From Rhizophagus sp. LPA8_4_AMF (taxonomy: Eukaryota > Glomeromycota > Glomeromycetes > Glomerales > Glomeraceae): 64,000 nt of DNA. The notes under the pieces were generated by a model. It did no database searches. It was given only the letters and a program-made list of their open reading frames with translations, and had not been told where the DNA came from. Positions 10,887-22,964 of this stretch are shown in pieces; position 1 is the stretch's first letter, and each line of letters starts with the position of its first letter. The DNA lies in contig JADRCO010000007.1 of NCBI GenBank assembly GCA_021464525.1, forward strand, positions 1 to 64,000, given 5' to 3'. The position numbers were made by a program, and so were the translations under genes.

Positions 10887-12105
10887 ATATTATGTCTTTA
10901 AAGAAATTAACCGGTAGGTATAATGATAAGCCAAATATGGACGTTTATTTTTATATAAATTTCCATATATATACATCTTATCTCCATGCATATTATGTAT
11001 ATAATTATAATTATAGTATATTGAAATTAAATACATTGTATAATTTTATTTAATAACGATAAATGATATCATGTTTCATCAGTCATTAAATTAATGACGA
11101 AAATTGTAAAATGTAACTTGATTTATAGAGTAAACGAAATGAAAAATTTAAACTAATTAAACTAATTATTACAAATTACAAGATTTTTTGCGAATTTGAA
11201 CGTAATGATAGAAACCCTTCGCTAGAAATTTTTTTTATGTATTACGTGTTTCTAAAAATAGGTTATCGCTGTGTTACCAAGAACTCGTGAAACATATTTT
11301 AATCTTTACATCTTTAATTAACTTAACTCGCTCATTGATCTCTTTCTTTTAAAATATTATGTTGAACGTTATATGTGCGCGGAATTACGGTTTATTACCC
11401 GTTTTCTTCTTATGTCTTTTTCGTTTAAACATAGAAACTTTCAATTTCATGTTTAGTATTATCATTATTAACGTAATTTACTTAGATTTTTATAGTATAT
11501 ATAGAGTATAGCGAGTATTAGACATTTAGACATTTATTGTTAAAAAATTAACGTGATGAAAAACAAAAGATCATACTTTAATTTTCTTTCACAAATTCTA
11601 CAAACTTTCTATGATTTTATTCGAATCTAATAAATGCGATATAGTACTTTCAGTATATTTCGATTTAATCCTTTTCCCTTCATTTTTAAAAAAGTATAAC
11701 AATTTCTTTGTTTTATATTAAGTGAAAAAGAATATTGTGAAAGTTAGATACGCGTAATGAGTCTGATATAAATTTAATTCAGCTCTTTATATCATTCGAG
11801 ACTCAGGTTGCACAAAATGTCGGATAGATTGGGTATAATTAAGATTAATTTATAATTGTTTTTCATGAATCAAAAATACAACCAAGAGATCACGAATTTT
11901 GATTAAAGAATTCATATCGTAACGAAATTTACCAACCTGTTGGTTCGAAATGGTCCGTGCGCGAGGGTTTGCATCTTATAATAATAAGATATGATTGGAC
12001 AATCTAATCTAAAAAATGTTTAGACGAAAGTGGCTTAGTTTAATAATAATAATCAATTAAATATTAATCATCAAATTTTTTTTCTGATTTTATACGTTAT
12101 TGATA
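10887..12105. other. Intergenic region, stress protein to YAH1
   Basis: About 1.2 kb with no supported gene. The first ~170 bp may be 3' untranslated region of the stress protein. The rest is AT-rich unique-looking DNA with scattered TATA motifs (for example around 11495-11505) and no recognisable coding or repeat structure. Confidence 0.5.
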
Positions 12106-13038
12106 ATGTTCTCGCGATATTTACGACAAAATACTAAAAGTATTATATCTTCATCTAATTCTTTTCTAAATAAACGACAGCAACAAATTATGCATATAAA
12201 TACTTTTTTTAAACAAAATTCTGGAAATAAAGTAATATGGAACAACATTCCCAAAACAACGAAAAATAAGTTTGTACCAATACCGACATTAGATCAATTT
12301 AGGAAATTTTCGAATTCAAGAGGTATAATATATAATTAATGCTTCGTATTTTGCATTTTTATATTGAAAATTTTACTAAATATTGAAATTTGCTAGTGGT
12401 TTGTCATAAAGAAATAACTCCACCGAAAGAAGGGGAGGGGTTGGTAAATTTATTTTTTAATTTATTTATTTTTTTTTTATGTAATTAAAATTATTCATTC
12501 TAGCTTATTTTAATCCATCCCTTTAAAAAAATATAGAGTGAAGATTAACTTTATTATTCCCGAAGGCGAAAAAATAACCATAGATTCTAATATTGGAGAT
12601 AGTATTATGGATATTACTCAAGCGCATGATATTGATCTAGAATGTTTGTTCAATCAAATTAAATTTATTAATTTTAATTATTCAATTGCTCACTTAATTA
12701 ATATTTTATATTTTTACAATTTGATTGTATGTAGGCGCGTGTGAAGGATCATTAGCGTGTTCCACATGTCATGTAATTGTGGATCCGGAATATTATGATA
12801 AACTTGATGAACCAACAGATGAAGAAAATGATATGTTGGATCTAGCATTTGGTTTAACAGAGACGTAGGTATAATTTTCAATATTTGATTTTACTTCTCT
12901 ATAATTGTTACTAATTTCTTTGTTAATGCATGCAGTTCACGGTTAGGATGTCAGATTATAATGAGAAAAGATTTGGACGGAATAACAGTTACTATTCCTT
13001 CTGCAACGAGGAATGTGAGGCTTGAGGGTAAAAAATAA
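12106..13038 (+). CDS. YAH1: Mitochondrial [2Fe-2S] ferredoxin (adrenodoxin type)
   Basis: The Yah1/adrenodoxin ferredoxin delivers electrons for iron-sulphur cluster assembly and heme A/ubiquinone synthesis in the mitochondrial matrix. The frame starts [20 protein letters not shown], a basic, Ser-rich presequence without acidic residues, typical of matrix targeting; the upstream TTG is not a start. After four introns the ferredoxin fold reads [20 protein letters not shown], then [27 protein letters not shown]. The cysteines in [12 protein letters not shown] (Cys-x5-Cys-x2-Cys) plus the distal [18 protein letters not shown] are the four cluster ligands. The first ligand Cys lies just after a codon split by the third intron. 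The end NVRLEGKK is close to the usual family end. It is convergent with NAA38, 189 bp away. Confidence 0.93.
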
Positions 13039-13227
13039 TTTGGAATTTTTATTATTTATAATATAATTATTATTTTGAATAGAACTATCGTGGATTAGTT
13101 TGATGAGCACAATAAAATTCAACTGTCGAAATGGATAAAATTTTTACTTAAAAGTACTATATAGTTAAATTTTTAATATAATAATCCTTTTTTTCAAAAA
13201 AAAAAAAAAAAGAAAATTAAAAATCTT

Positions 13228-13550
13228 TCACGTATATTCGTCGGAAAGTTCTAAATCTTCAATTTCAGCTTTAATAATATGTTTTCCAGGTATCATAACA
13301 AGTCCCACAAACCTCTTTTCGGCTAAAAAAAAAGAAAGTAGTTAGTTAATTAACTTGTAGGAAAAAGTTTTGAAATAGACAAGTCTTTACCATCCCGAAA
13401 TTCTTCAGTTTGCGATAAAATAATATTTTTATATTTGTCAATGCACATAAATATTCCATTAAATACTCGATTGTCTGATGCAGTGATTCTAGTTCGTAAG
13501 TTAAGGTATGATCGTAGTTGTCTGACTTTTGGTGTATCCTCCGCCGCCAT
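13228..13550 (-). CDS. NAA38: NAA38-like LSM subunit of NatC acetyltransferase
   Basis: NatC acetylates the N-termini of proteins starting Met-hydrophobic; Naa38 (Mak31/LSMD1) is its small Sm-like subunit. Two exons are seen. Starting at MAAEDTPKVRQLRSYLNLRT the first carries the Sm1 motif (RTRITASDNRVFNGIFMCIDKY, continuing NIILSQTEEF), and after an intron of about 60 bp the second carries the Sm2-like motif (RFVGLVMIPGKHIIKAEIED) and ends LELSDEYT. The total is about 88 residues. A longer reading exists upstream (Met at about 13670), but its extra sequence has no LSM resemblance and the chosen start gives the expected length. LSMD1 rather than a core LSM1-8 protein is favoured by the FVGLVMIPGKHI pattern. 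Confidence 0.82.
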
Positions 13551-14928
13551 CGAAAAAGTTTTTTTTTTACCTTTGTAAAGATGTGGAAATCGACCGCAGC
13601 GATCAGCATGGTCGTCTAAAAGCCCGTGAGCAATCACGTGATTTATTACATTAGCTACGTGCCTACGCATAGGTAAAAATCCATTTATTTGGTCGAAAAT
13701 TTCACATGACGATCAACACTTTCTAGCCAATAATTTTCTGTCACGTGATAACAAAATTTACTTAAATTATCTTAAAGAAAAATATTTTTATATGATACAA
13801 CAATAACTTGTTCATATGAAGAAAAGCTTTTATGATACATTTTTTTTTGCTATTAAAAGGAAAATTCTAATATATTTATGTATTACTATTAACTCTGGAT
13901 GATACAAATTATACTAATAGTTTCTTAGTTTTTCCATGCCAAACCTTAATAATAATTTGAAATATACACAATAGTTGTTGTATAGTAAATACTTGGACTA
14001 AATTTCTACAAAAAGCTTTTCGCTATTAGTACAAATTTTAATCATAAAATTTTCAAACTTTTACGAAAAACACCTATAAAAACCTCTTGTTTTTGCTATT
14101 AAGAGAAAGTCTAACCTAAAGTCGGATCTGTTTAAACTGAAACCGGATCTTGATTGAGAAAAGACTGTTGAACTTTCATGGAAAATTTGAGTAGATGTTA
14201 TGATGCGGTGTATCACCGATTTCATAGTAAGACTTTTTCCTTTTTTTTTTAAAGTAACGCGTTACATATATTTGCCGATCATATTAAATTGAATCATGTG
14301 ACAATAAGTTAGCCAATAACAGGGATTTTTACCTATGCTCGTGAGTCGTGACAATTAGGTATGTGACAAATAGTAAAATCTATTATAATTTACCCGGATT
14401 TTCCGATAAACTTCTAATAAATCCGTATTTTATAATTCCGGAGATTTCCGCCAATTTCGTAAAAAAAAACTCCGAAGTTTTTATGCATTACCTGAATTTT
14501 TCCGAGCTAATGTAAAATAACTATCACTTGCTAACCCCAAAATGGAATCGCCTTACCTGTAATTTAGATTCATATTCTTTTGTTAGAAACCATAACTAAA
14601 GTTTCACGATCTCTGCTTTTGTCTATGAAAAAAAAATTTCACCGTCCAGGATAAATAGAAAATAGGGTGTGATGTAGGATGATGAATTTAAGATCACGTG
14701 TTCGCTAGGCGTTCCCATTTATAGCAATTTGATTATCAAGAAAAAACTGAGCGGGACATTTATAGATCCGCAAACCTGTCGTGTACCTATTTATTAAAAA
14801 AAACAATTGACGTAACAATTTAGATTCTCTTTTTTTTTTCTTTATTTATATAACGCATGCTTGGCTGGAAAAGAGAGGTTCCATTTTTTTTTCTAAAAAA
14901 AAAAAATTAACGCGATAAAATCCTGTAA
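13551..14928. other. Divergent intergenic region, NAA38 and ERG4
   Basis: About 1.4 kb separating two outward-facing genes, so promoters of both are expected. It contains several CACGTG/CATGTG-like sites (about 13636, 13742, 14295, 14696) and a spaced inverted repeat (13667-13682 with 14323-14338). No coding sequence was recognised. Confidence 0.45.
13667..14338. repeat. Spaced inverted repeat, possible decayed TIR element
   Basis: GCATAGGTAAAAATCC at 13667-13682 is repeated exactly in reverse complement at 14323-14338. Further in, each arm also shows a related TAGCCAATAA/TTATTGGCTA segment and a CATGTGACA/TGTCACGTGA-like segment. The interior has no recognised coding sequence. I see no convincing target-site duplication outside the arms, so this may be a decayed non-autonomous DNA transposon or chance. 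Confidence 0.3.
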
Positions 14929-16644
14929 ATGCCATCCAAACACACAGTGAAAGTCAAACCTAATATTAACGGAATAACATCCGTCAATATTAAGCAGAAA
15001 AAGAATGTAACTAATGATATTGATAATGAGATTGTATTCGAATTTGGAGGTCCGTGGGGAGTCACGGCAATGATGATAGGATTTCCATTATCAATGTTTT
15101 ACTTATGGGGATGTTTACAATTTTATCGTGGTAAATTAGTATTACCATTAGAAGGAGAGTTATGGTCTCAAATAATTAAAGAAGCATGGCCAACTTGGTA
15201 TGCTACTAAAGTTTATTTAATATTTTGTCTATATGAACTATTTTTGGCATATTTTATGCCAGGGCCGATTGTAAAAGGAGCACCCGTAGCTTCATTGAAT
15301 GGGAAAAAATTGGATTACTTATGTAATGGAGTGATGTCTTGGTATGTCACTTTAATTACTTCATATATACTACATCGTTACGGTTATTTTAGATTAACCG
15401 AAATTATCGATAATTTTGGTCCTCTGATGACTGTGGCTATTATAACTGGATTTACCATCACTTTTACTTTGTATATTGTAACTATTATTCAAGGAAATCA
15501 ATATCGTATGTCTGGTAATTTAGTGTATGATCTTTTTATGGGGGCTGCTTTAAATCCTCGTCTTGGAAGAGTTGACCTTAAAATGTTTGCTGAAATTCGC
15601 GTTCCTTGGGTAAGATCAAGGAGAATTATCAGTAGAAACATAGTACAACTAAAAAAGAATAAAAAAAGAAGATATTTATTGTGATACTTTTTTTGTTATT
15701 TTTTTAGGTTGTGCTGTTTTATATTTCTGTTTCTGCTGCTGTTAAAGAATATGAAATGTTTGGTTATGTTTCTGCATCTATGGCATTTATGGTCTTGGCA
15801 CATTTCTTGTATGTTAATGCTTGTGCTAAGGGAGAAGAATGTATTCCAACCACTTGGGATATGACATATGAAAAGGTATAATAATTGGACGTCATTCAAT
15901 GATTTAATGTTTTTATTAAAATCAAAATTTGATTTTTTAGTTTGGCTTTATGCTCATATTTTGGAATTTTGCCGGAGGTAACCAAAAATGAACTAATTTA
16001 AATATATTAAAATACAATTCAATAATAATAATTCTTGCTTTGCTTTAGTACCATTTACATATTGTCTTGGAACTATATATCTTCATCTTTATAGTATTGA
16101 TAATGGCAGACCAATTCAACATTCACCAGTATGGACTTTTTTCTGCTATGCATTATTAATATCGGGTTATTATATTTGGTAAATCATTATTGTCTAAAAT
16201 TTTCATTAACTTCTCAATTGAAAAATTTTATTAAATTTTAATAATATTAACCCTTTTAGGGATACAGCCAATTCACAAAAAAATCGCTTCAGAATGATAT
16301 TAAATGGAACATATATTCCACGCAACACATTTCCACAATTACCTTGGGGTACATTAAAAAATCCTTCACACATTAAAACTAAACAAGGAAACCTTATACT
16401 AACAGGAGGATGGTGGGGATATGCACGTAAAATTCATTATACGGCAGATTTAATGATGGCATTTTCATGGGGATTTATTTGTGGTTTTAATACACCAATA
16501 ACATATTTTTATCCCGCATTTTTCGTTTTTGTATTAACTCATAGAGTTACAAGGGATATGGAGAGATGTGCAAGAAAATATGGTAAAGATTGGGATGAAT
16601 ATTGTCGTCAAGTTCCATATATTTTTATTCCTGGTGTTTATTAA
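14929..16644 (+). CDS. ERG4: Sterol C-24(28) reductase ERG4
   Basis: Erg4 reduces the C-24(28) double bond of sterols with NADPH, the last step of yeast ergosterol synthesis, in the endoplasmic reticulum membrane. Five exons are read with clean joins. The protein begins with a basic tail, then [20 protein letters not shown] and repeated membrane segments. Family motifs follow in order: [17 protein letters not shown], a [18 protein letters not shown] segment with [13 protein letters not shown] at the first exon end, [35 protein letters not shown], then [35 protein letters not shown] and [18 protein letters not shown], ending FIPGVY. Length (about 430 residues) is slightly shorter than yeast Erg4. 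A Delta-14 or Delta-7 reductase (ERG24/DHCR7) is less likely because the whole pattern tracks Erg4. Arbuscular mycorrhizal fungi accumulate 24-alkyl cholesterols, consistent with such an enzyme. Confidence 0.93.
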
Positions 16645-18151
16645 AACGTGATGATGGTGATGAAGTTATTTTTCTTATAATTATTTTAAACCATGTAAGA
16701 GTTTAAATAGAATATCATGGAACTAATAATTGTAATCACTTTTTTCTCGTTGCGGAAAAACTGTGAAAACCTATATTAATATGAAAAGGTTGTGGTAATA
16801 AAAATAATAGTTGTTTCATGTATAATTGTATTTAGACTGACTCTTTTTATGGATCATAATAAAATAATATTTAATCTCGTAATGAATTATGGATAAAATC
16901 AATTAATTTTATATATACATGAATATTTATCTAATGACTTATGACTTATACTGGTTCATATTGAAAGTAAAAAATCATTCGTTATATCAAACTTATATCG
17001 AGTTCTTATAAGTCAGGAGAATTGCTATAATCAAGGTTTAAAGATGATTATCTTTAAAATATTACTATAGATATTTGTATACATTATTAGTAGAAGGTCC
17101 ACCAGCAAAAGATTTATCAAATGGTTAATAGCAGCTTTTTAGAATTTAAGTGAAATTTTTTTTTGACAGAATTTATTTCTCGTCTAAAAAAATAATTTTC
17201 AATCCCATGAGATTACCATCTTAATGAGTTCGATATGATTCGGTTGAATCATTAGATTGGTGTAGGTATATTATTGTTTAGAGGTTTGAGCATTAAAATT
17301 CGTGGATTAGATGAAGAAGTTTAACTAACATATTAGCTTAAGGATAGAAATTGCAGTATTTTCGTTGATTAAAGTACTGTATGATAGAAAACATTGCGAA
17401 ACATGAGATGAATTTATTATCTACAAGAGGTGATTATTAATATGCTGTGTGGATTTAAATAAAAAGTTTTGTCCTGATGCAATAACTATAAGGAATATTT
17501 AAATGGTCTTAATCACATTTTGAACCATTAAATTTGAACGTTTAAATGTTTTGGATGATTTATGAACATAATAGAACTATCCTTTAGTTGTAGGACTTTG
17601 TAATTCTATCGATAATACATATAATTGTATATAATTGTATAAGAGAGTCATTGTCTTTGGTTGAAAATCACGCATTTCAAATCGAATAAAGAATCGTGCA
17701 TAACTTCTTTGTTGAACTAAAAAATGAGTTATTGTTGTGAACCAATGAATTTTGACCGGGATTTCTTGGTCAATTACCTAGCGCAAACTATAATATGAAT
17801 AACATTAAAAATAATTTAGGGAGTAAATATCATTTAAGTCCATGTTGTATCTTGTCAGCATTGTTTAAAGTTTGCATTCTGTTCTTCGGTAAGACACTGT
17901 CACAAGACTACCTTTCAATTTTATTTCCGAATTTTTTAGCATAATTGCTTGAAATTGAAGTTTAATGTTGAAATTTTAAAGATTTTGCTAAAATAGGATT
18001 ATATTATACTGTACTTCTTTCTTGGCTAGCAAATTAAATATTTTGAATAAATTTTTTAATGAGAGTTTCATTATTATTTTAAATAAATATCTTAACGTAA
18101 AATGGATTGAAATATAAAGTATGTAATAAAATAATAAATTAATTTAAAATA
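16645..18151. other. Intergenic region between convergent ERG4 and GH5
   Basis: About 1.5 kb with no supported gene, RNA gene or repeat. Apart from the two 3' flanks it is AT-rich unique-looking sequence; no reading frame of note crosses it on either strand. Confidence 0.5.
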
Positions 18152-19937
18152 TTAATTTAATTCAGCTACTCGTTTAGCATGCTCAGCAAAGACATTTAAA
18201 GTTTTTTCATCGGAATCATATATAGAATACCATCCTGGTGCTAGAAGAACAAAAACATTCAGTTTGAATCTTTCCATTTCTTTAAAATCGGAAAATTTTT
18301 TAAATAACTTACGTTCATGTGGAGGATCACCAATCCAAGTAGGGGTAGGATCACTTGGTCTAGCAATACCAGCAAAGGCCCAAAACATGTGCCCAGTGCA
18401 AGCCTTCTGTTTTTCCAATTCAAAAACTTTATTAGCTAATGAAGTAAAGTATTTAGTTCTATTTATTACTGTTGCGAGAGGTGAATACTTTGATGCACCC
18501 GACCAAGCATCTCTTGCCATTCCTAATTGAGACAGAACGGAAAATTGTTAACAAATTTAAATAACAACCACCTTTTTAAAAAAAAATTAAGTCATTTTAC
18601 CATATTCTCCTATTAATAAAGGTTTATTTAGTATTTGCGTAGACCAATCACTAACATTTTGTAAAAAATTTAACATGAATGTTTCGGCCTTTTGATAATT
18701 CTCTAATGAAGAATCATCTGAATTATAGTAACCCCAATTTTCTACCCATATATGAGCACTTGTAAAATCTATATATAAACCGCATTATGTTATCTAACAC
18801 TTAATAACCTAAATATTATATCTTATAAATTAACTTACCTATGTGCGGACTTTTATGCATAGTAATAAACCATTCTTCCCCATTTTTGCCTTCAGCACCG
18901 GTAGAAACCAAATGATTTTTGTCCAATTCTTTGATAAATTTAGCAGTATCATCAATCCATTTAAATATAATGTTATGACTATCATTTCCAACGTTAATTG
19001 CTTGTGGCTCATTAACTAATTCCCATGCAAAAATATTTGGATCATTTTTATATATCTGACCCGTAATAGTATTTTTTCTTGTAATTACGGATTGTATGTG
19101 TGCGAGATAATAAGATTGTGTCTTAGAATAAATTGATGAATCAGAATAAAAACGTGCTGCGTAAAGTTCAAATGATAAATAATCTTCGGGTACGGGATAC
19201 GGAATTGGTTTAGATGGATCTGCCCAATTAACATATTGGGCGAATCCACCTGACCAATGCCAGTAATTTGATAATACCTGCATAAAATAAAAAGGTTTTA
19301 AAAAAAAAAAGGTTTATACTTATGCGATTTAAAAAATAAATTGAAATTATTGAATTACCATGATTGCAGTCATGTTGAATTGACTCAATTGAGCAAGAAA
19401 CCAATCAAGACCTATATTTTAAAAATCAGATTATCTACGTTTCAACAACGGCATTATATAGAAATTATTCTTCATACCTTGAAAAACATTTTCATTATAA
19501 TCGCCAGGAGAATTCATTAAAGCTGGATACATTCTATAAGGTTCTCCGTTAGGTCCTTCACTACCCGCTATAATTCTTACGCAATTAACCCCATATTTTT
19601 TTAATATTTCTAAATCTTTAAGTACCCTCGACCTATTTCCATTTTCAGGCGCTCCTAAATTCATTGCCTGCCAATAATTTGCTCCGATGATATAATGACT
19701 TTTATCATTTTTCTTAAATAGAGTTCCATTAACCTCAATGAACTCTTTAGAAGATAGTTCAGGAATGTTACCCTTGTTACCCTTATTAGTAGGACTAATT
19801 ATAGGTTTCTCGGAAGTAGACATTTCATAATCATTAGACGTTTCACTTTCCAATAAGCTTATTTTTACAAACTTGGATAAATATAAAAGTGATATTATTA
19901 TTGATAAATATAATACAAAGACCAAGGTTCTATTCAT
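18152..19937 (-). CDS. GH5 endo-beta-mannanase-like glycoside hydrolase, membrane-anchored or secreted
   Basis: GH5 enzymes hydrolyse beta-glycans by a retaining mechanism with two Glu residues. Five exons are read. The N-terminus MNRTLVFVLYLSIIISLLYL is a hydrophobic signal peptide or signal anchor, followed by a Ser/Thr-rich linker. The catalytic barrel begins FIEVNGTLF and IIGANYWQAMNLGA, then NCVRIIAGSEGP, GLDWFLAQL, SNYWHWSGGFAQYVNW, the acid/base motif FAWELVNEPQ and the nucleophile motif PLLIGEYG, then HMFWAFAGIARP and a C-terminal WIGDPPHE, GWYSIYDSDEKTL. These are the patterns of mannan endo-1,4-beta-mannosidases; both catalytic Glu are present. Substrate could be plant mannan, glucomannan or the fungus's own wall polymers. 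It is divergent from PAN6 across 151 bp. Confidence 0.87.
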
Positions 19938-20088
19938 GGGTGTTAATTATGATTTTAAAAATGAAAATGATTGAGAAAAGTAACCAAACCAGCCTCGCCG
20001 AAAAAATTAAAATCGATTATCAAGGCGCAGTAAGTCTATTCGTCAACATAATCTATAATCTAATATCCGCAGTTGTTACAAAATTGCG
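19938..20088. promoter_or_regulatory. Short bidirectional promoter, GH5 and PAN6
   Basis: Only 151 bp separate the GH5 start codon (minus strand) from the PAN6 start codon (plus strand), so the two genes must share or overlap their promoters and 5' untranslated regions. No specific site was recognised. Confidence 0.45.
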
Positions 20089-21251
20089 ATGTTACGACCT
20101 AAATTACTAAGTTCCATAAATAATTTCTTTAGGTTTAGAGGTATGAGTTCTCAAAAAGAACATTCAATCAAAATTATAGAGACTATACCTTCATTTAGAA
20201 GTTGGAGACAGCAACTCATAAAACAGGATAAACAAGTTGCATTCGTACCTACAATGGGTTCATTACATGAAGGTCATTTAAATTTAGGTAAAGAAGGTAT
20301 TATCGAATTCATTCTTTATATCCTACGACTTCTTATTGTGTTCTCTTGTACGAAATTCTTTTTTATACGTCGGAAGTGAAACAAGCGAGTGAACATTGTC
20401 CGATAGTTGTAGTATCAATATTCGTAAATCCAGCCCAATTCGCTCCAAATGAAGATCTAGATAAATATCCTCGTACACTTTCGCATGATTTAGAATTACT
20501 TCGTTCATTAAATTGTGTCGATAGTGTATTTTTACCACAAGTTAAAGATATTTATCCATCTGGTATTCCACTTGAAATCGAAAAACAAAAAGGTACATTT
20601 ATTGAAGTAAAAGGAATATCTCATCAGGTATTACCATATTCATTCTATTTAATGAGATTATGTTAAAATTTTTTTTAAAATTTTTTTTATTTTTTTTTAT
20701 TCCATTAGTTAGAAGGTACAACTAGACCATTATTTTTTCGGGGGGTATCAACAGTAGTAACAAAATTATTTAATATAGTGCAACCGAATCACGCATTTTT
20801 CGGTCAAAAAGATGCACAACAATGTGTAGTAATTCGCGCATTAATTTCGGATTTACATTTTCCTATTGAAATGCACGTTGGAGCTACCAAAAGGGAACAT
20901 AATGGATTGGCAATGAGTTCTCGTAATCAATATTTAACACCTGAAATGCGTAATTATGCTATAGCGTTATATAACGCTTTAACTACCATTAAAAATGAAC
21001 TTGATAAAGGAGAAAGAAACAGAGAAATATTATTTAGTAAAGGATATGAAATAGCAGAGGAAGCTACTAAAAAAGTTAAGGAAAAAAATTTAGGGTTCGA
21101 GTTAAAACTAGACTATTTATCTGTAGCTGATCCTACAACTTTAGAAGAATTACAAGAGATTGAAGAAGGAAAAGGTGCAATTATATCGGGTGCTTTATTT
21201 GTTGGGACAACTAGAATAATCGATAACTTATTATTTAATTGTACTTTGTAA
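20089..21251 (+). CDS. PAN6: Pantothenate synthetase (pantoate-beta-alanine ligase)
   Basis: This enzyme joins pantoate and beta-alanine with ATP to make pantothenate (vitamin B5), the precursor of coenzyme A. Three exons: 20089-20287, 20377-20627 and 20709-21251. Signature motifs are complete: [17 protein letters not shown] (nucleotide-binding HxGH), [54 protein letters not shown] and [15 protein letters not shown] with the KMSKS-like loop. The C-terminal dimerisation domain runs to the end [12 protein letters not shown]. The first 18 residues ([18 protein letters not shown]) are basic and precede a second Met, so an alternative start at about 20143 or dual mitochondrial/cytosolic forms are possible. 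Its 3' end is 52 bp from that of PEX10. Confidence 0.94.
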
Positions 21252-21303
21252 TCTCTTATTAATAAAGTTTTAACTAAAAATACAATCTATAACACTTGTC
21301 AGT

Positions 21304-22964
21304 CTAATAGTTATAAATTGGAAGGAGATGGGAAACGTTGATGTATTGTCTACATAATGGACATTCAGGCTATCGTAAAGAAATGTTTGATTAATTTCGA
21401 TTCAAAAAGAAAAAAAAATCCAAAAAAATTTCTTTACCTTGTTGTTACAACAATCAACGATACAAGTCCAACAAAATAAATGTCCACAAGGGGTAGCTGT
21501 AGTATTTTTACGTGGTGAAAGACATAGTATACATTTACGAGCCACAATTTCTTGAGGTGTTAATCCTTCTGTTGATGTAACCATCAAATCTGATTCTTCT
21601 CTGATTTAAATACTTTTATTAACTCAAAAGGAATTCTTAAAAAAATATATGAAACATCTTTATGCTTACTCAGAATTCTCTTCTTCATCTTCATTGAATA
21701 AGCTATCATCCGCTCCTTTAATTAGACTTTTTTGAAAACGATACGTTTGGATGATAAATTGTACTACAAGTAAAAATCCAAGAATCTCGTATCCAATACG
21801 TTGTTCATGAGGCCCTAACTGTCTTGTAAATATCTAGATAATAACCAATAATTAAATTCACAATCATATTCCTAAAGTACATTCCCTTAATATACATACA
21901 TAACGAATTCCAGTGGCTCGCTTTGATATAAAATAGTAAGCTCCATAAAAATAAAATATAGCAAGATGAACTGAATGAACATGATTTTTAAGTAATGTTT
22001 GTAATTTAGGAAGTAATCCATATATTGAATCACGTAATCGATCATATTTAGTATTATGAATTTGTTGGGTTCTTTGTAGTGATTTTTTCCAAGAAGGTTT
22101 CGTACGTTTACGCAATTCTGATATACCTCGCGTGTATAAATAAGGAAATATCACATGGCAAAAGATTAACGTGGCACGTTTCTGGTGTATCAATAACGTA
22201 AACATTAAAATGTTGTATACATGAGTTGATATTAGATATGAATTAAATACTTGCACTTGCGGATGGGAATTGCTTGGTCGATTCTGAAATTTGCATAATG
22301 TCACAATATTCTTCACCCAACGTTTGAGTACCTTTTATAAACGGAGAAGTAATTATAGAAAATATAGAAATAACCCGAATAATGAAATTTGAAATAGCTT
22401 AAAACTTTACCTAATAAGGTTGTTAAACAAAAATAAAACAGATCTGAAGTTGTATTAACTTCCTTTTGATACTGATGTTGTAATCGTGTTCCTAGAAATT
22501 AATTGAATTGATTGAATTGGTAGAATCAGTTAATTTATCATTATTATTATTGTTATAATAAAAAAATAAAAATAAATAAAATAAATAAAAAATGAAAAGA
22601 AAAAAAAAATAAAAAACAGATTACACCAAATTTTTAATGTCATACCAAAAAATATTCGAAATGTATTAGTCATCTGTTCTCCTAAAACTTGTTGATAATA
22701 AACATCCTTTTGATTTGCCCGAACTTTTAAGATGATTCAATAAAACTAATCAATAATAATCTCATAATCTCAAAAGAAAAAAAAGTTTCTTCGAAATTAA
22801 AAAAAAAAATCTTTACTAATATCAGGTTGTGCTGCATATGGAAAAGAGATGTTAAATTTCGGAATTGATTTTTTCATTCTATTCACTTGATTTGATGATA
22901 TTTGTGTTGTTGTTGTTGAAGTTGATGGTATCGCTTTCCCATTCGAGGAACCAGAATTTGACAT
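21304..22964 (-). CDS. PEX10: PEX10, peroxisomal RING E3 ligase
   Basis: Pex10 works with Pex2 and Pex12 in the peroxisomal membrane as the RING ubiquitin ligase complex that recycles the import receptor Pex5. The start MSNSGSSNGKAIPS leads through about seven exons. The N-terminal Pex2/Pex12-type membrane region includes DVYYQQVLGEQMTNTFRIFF, DLFYFCLTTLLG, a long helical exon with LIHQKRATLIFCHVIFPYLY and HLAIFYFYGAYYFISKRATG, then LGPHEQRIGYEILGFLLVVQ. The C-terminus has a C3HC4 RING: RKCILCLSPRKNTTATPCGHL, FCWTCIVDCCNNK and, across the last intron, PECPLCRQ. Pex10 rather than Pex2 or Pex12 is supported by the complete C-terminal RING and the IGYEILGFLLVVQ segment before it. Convergent with PAN6. 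Confidence 0.88.
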
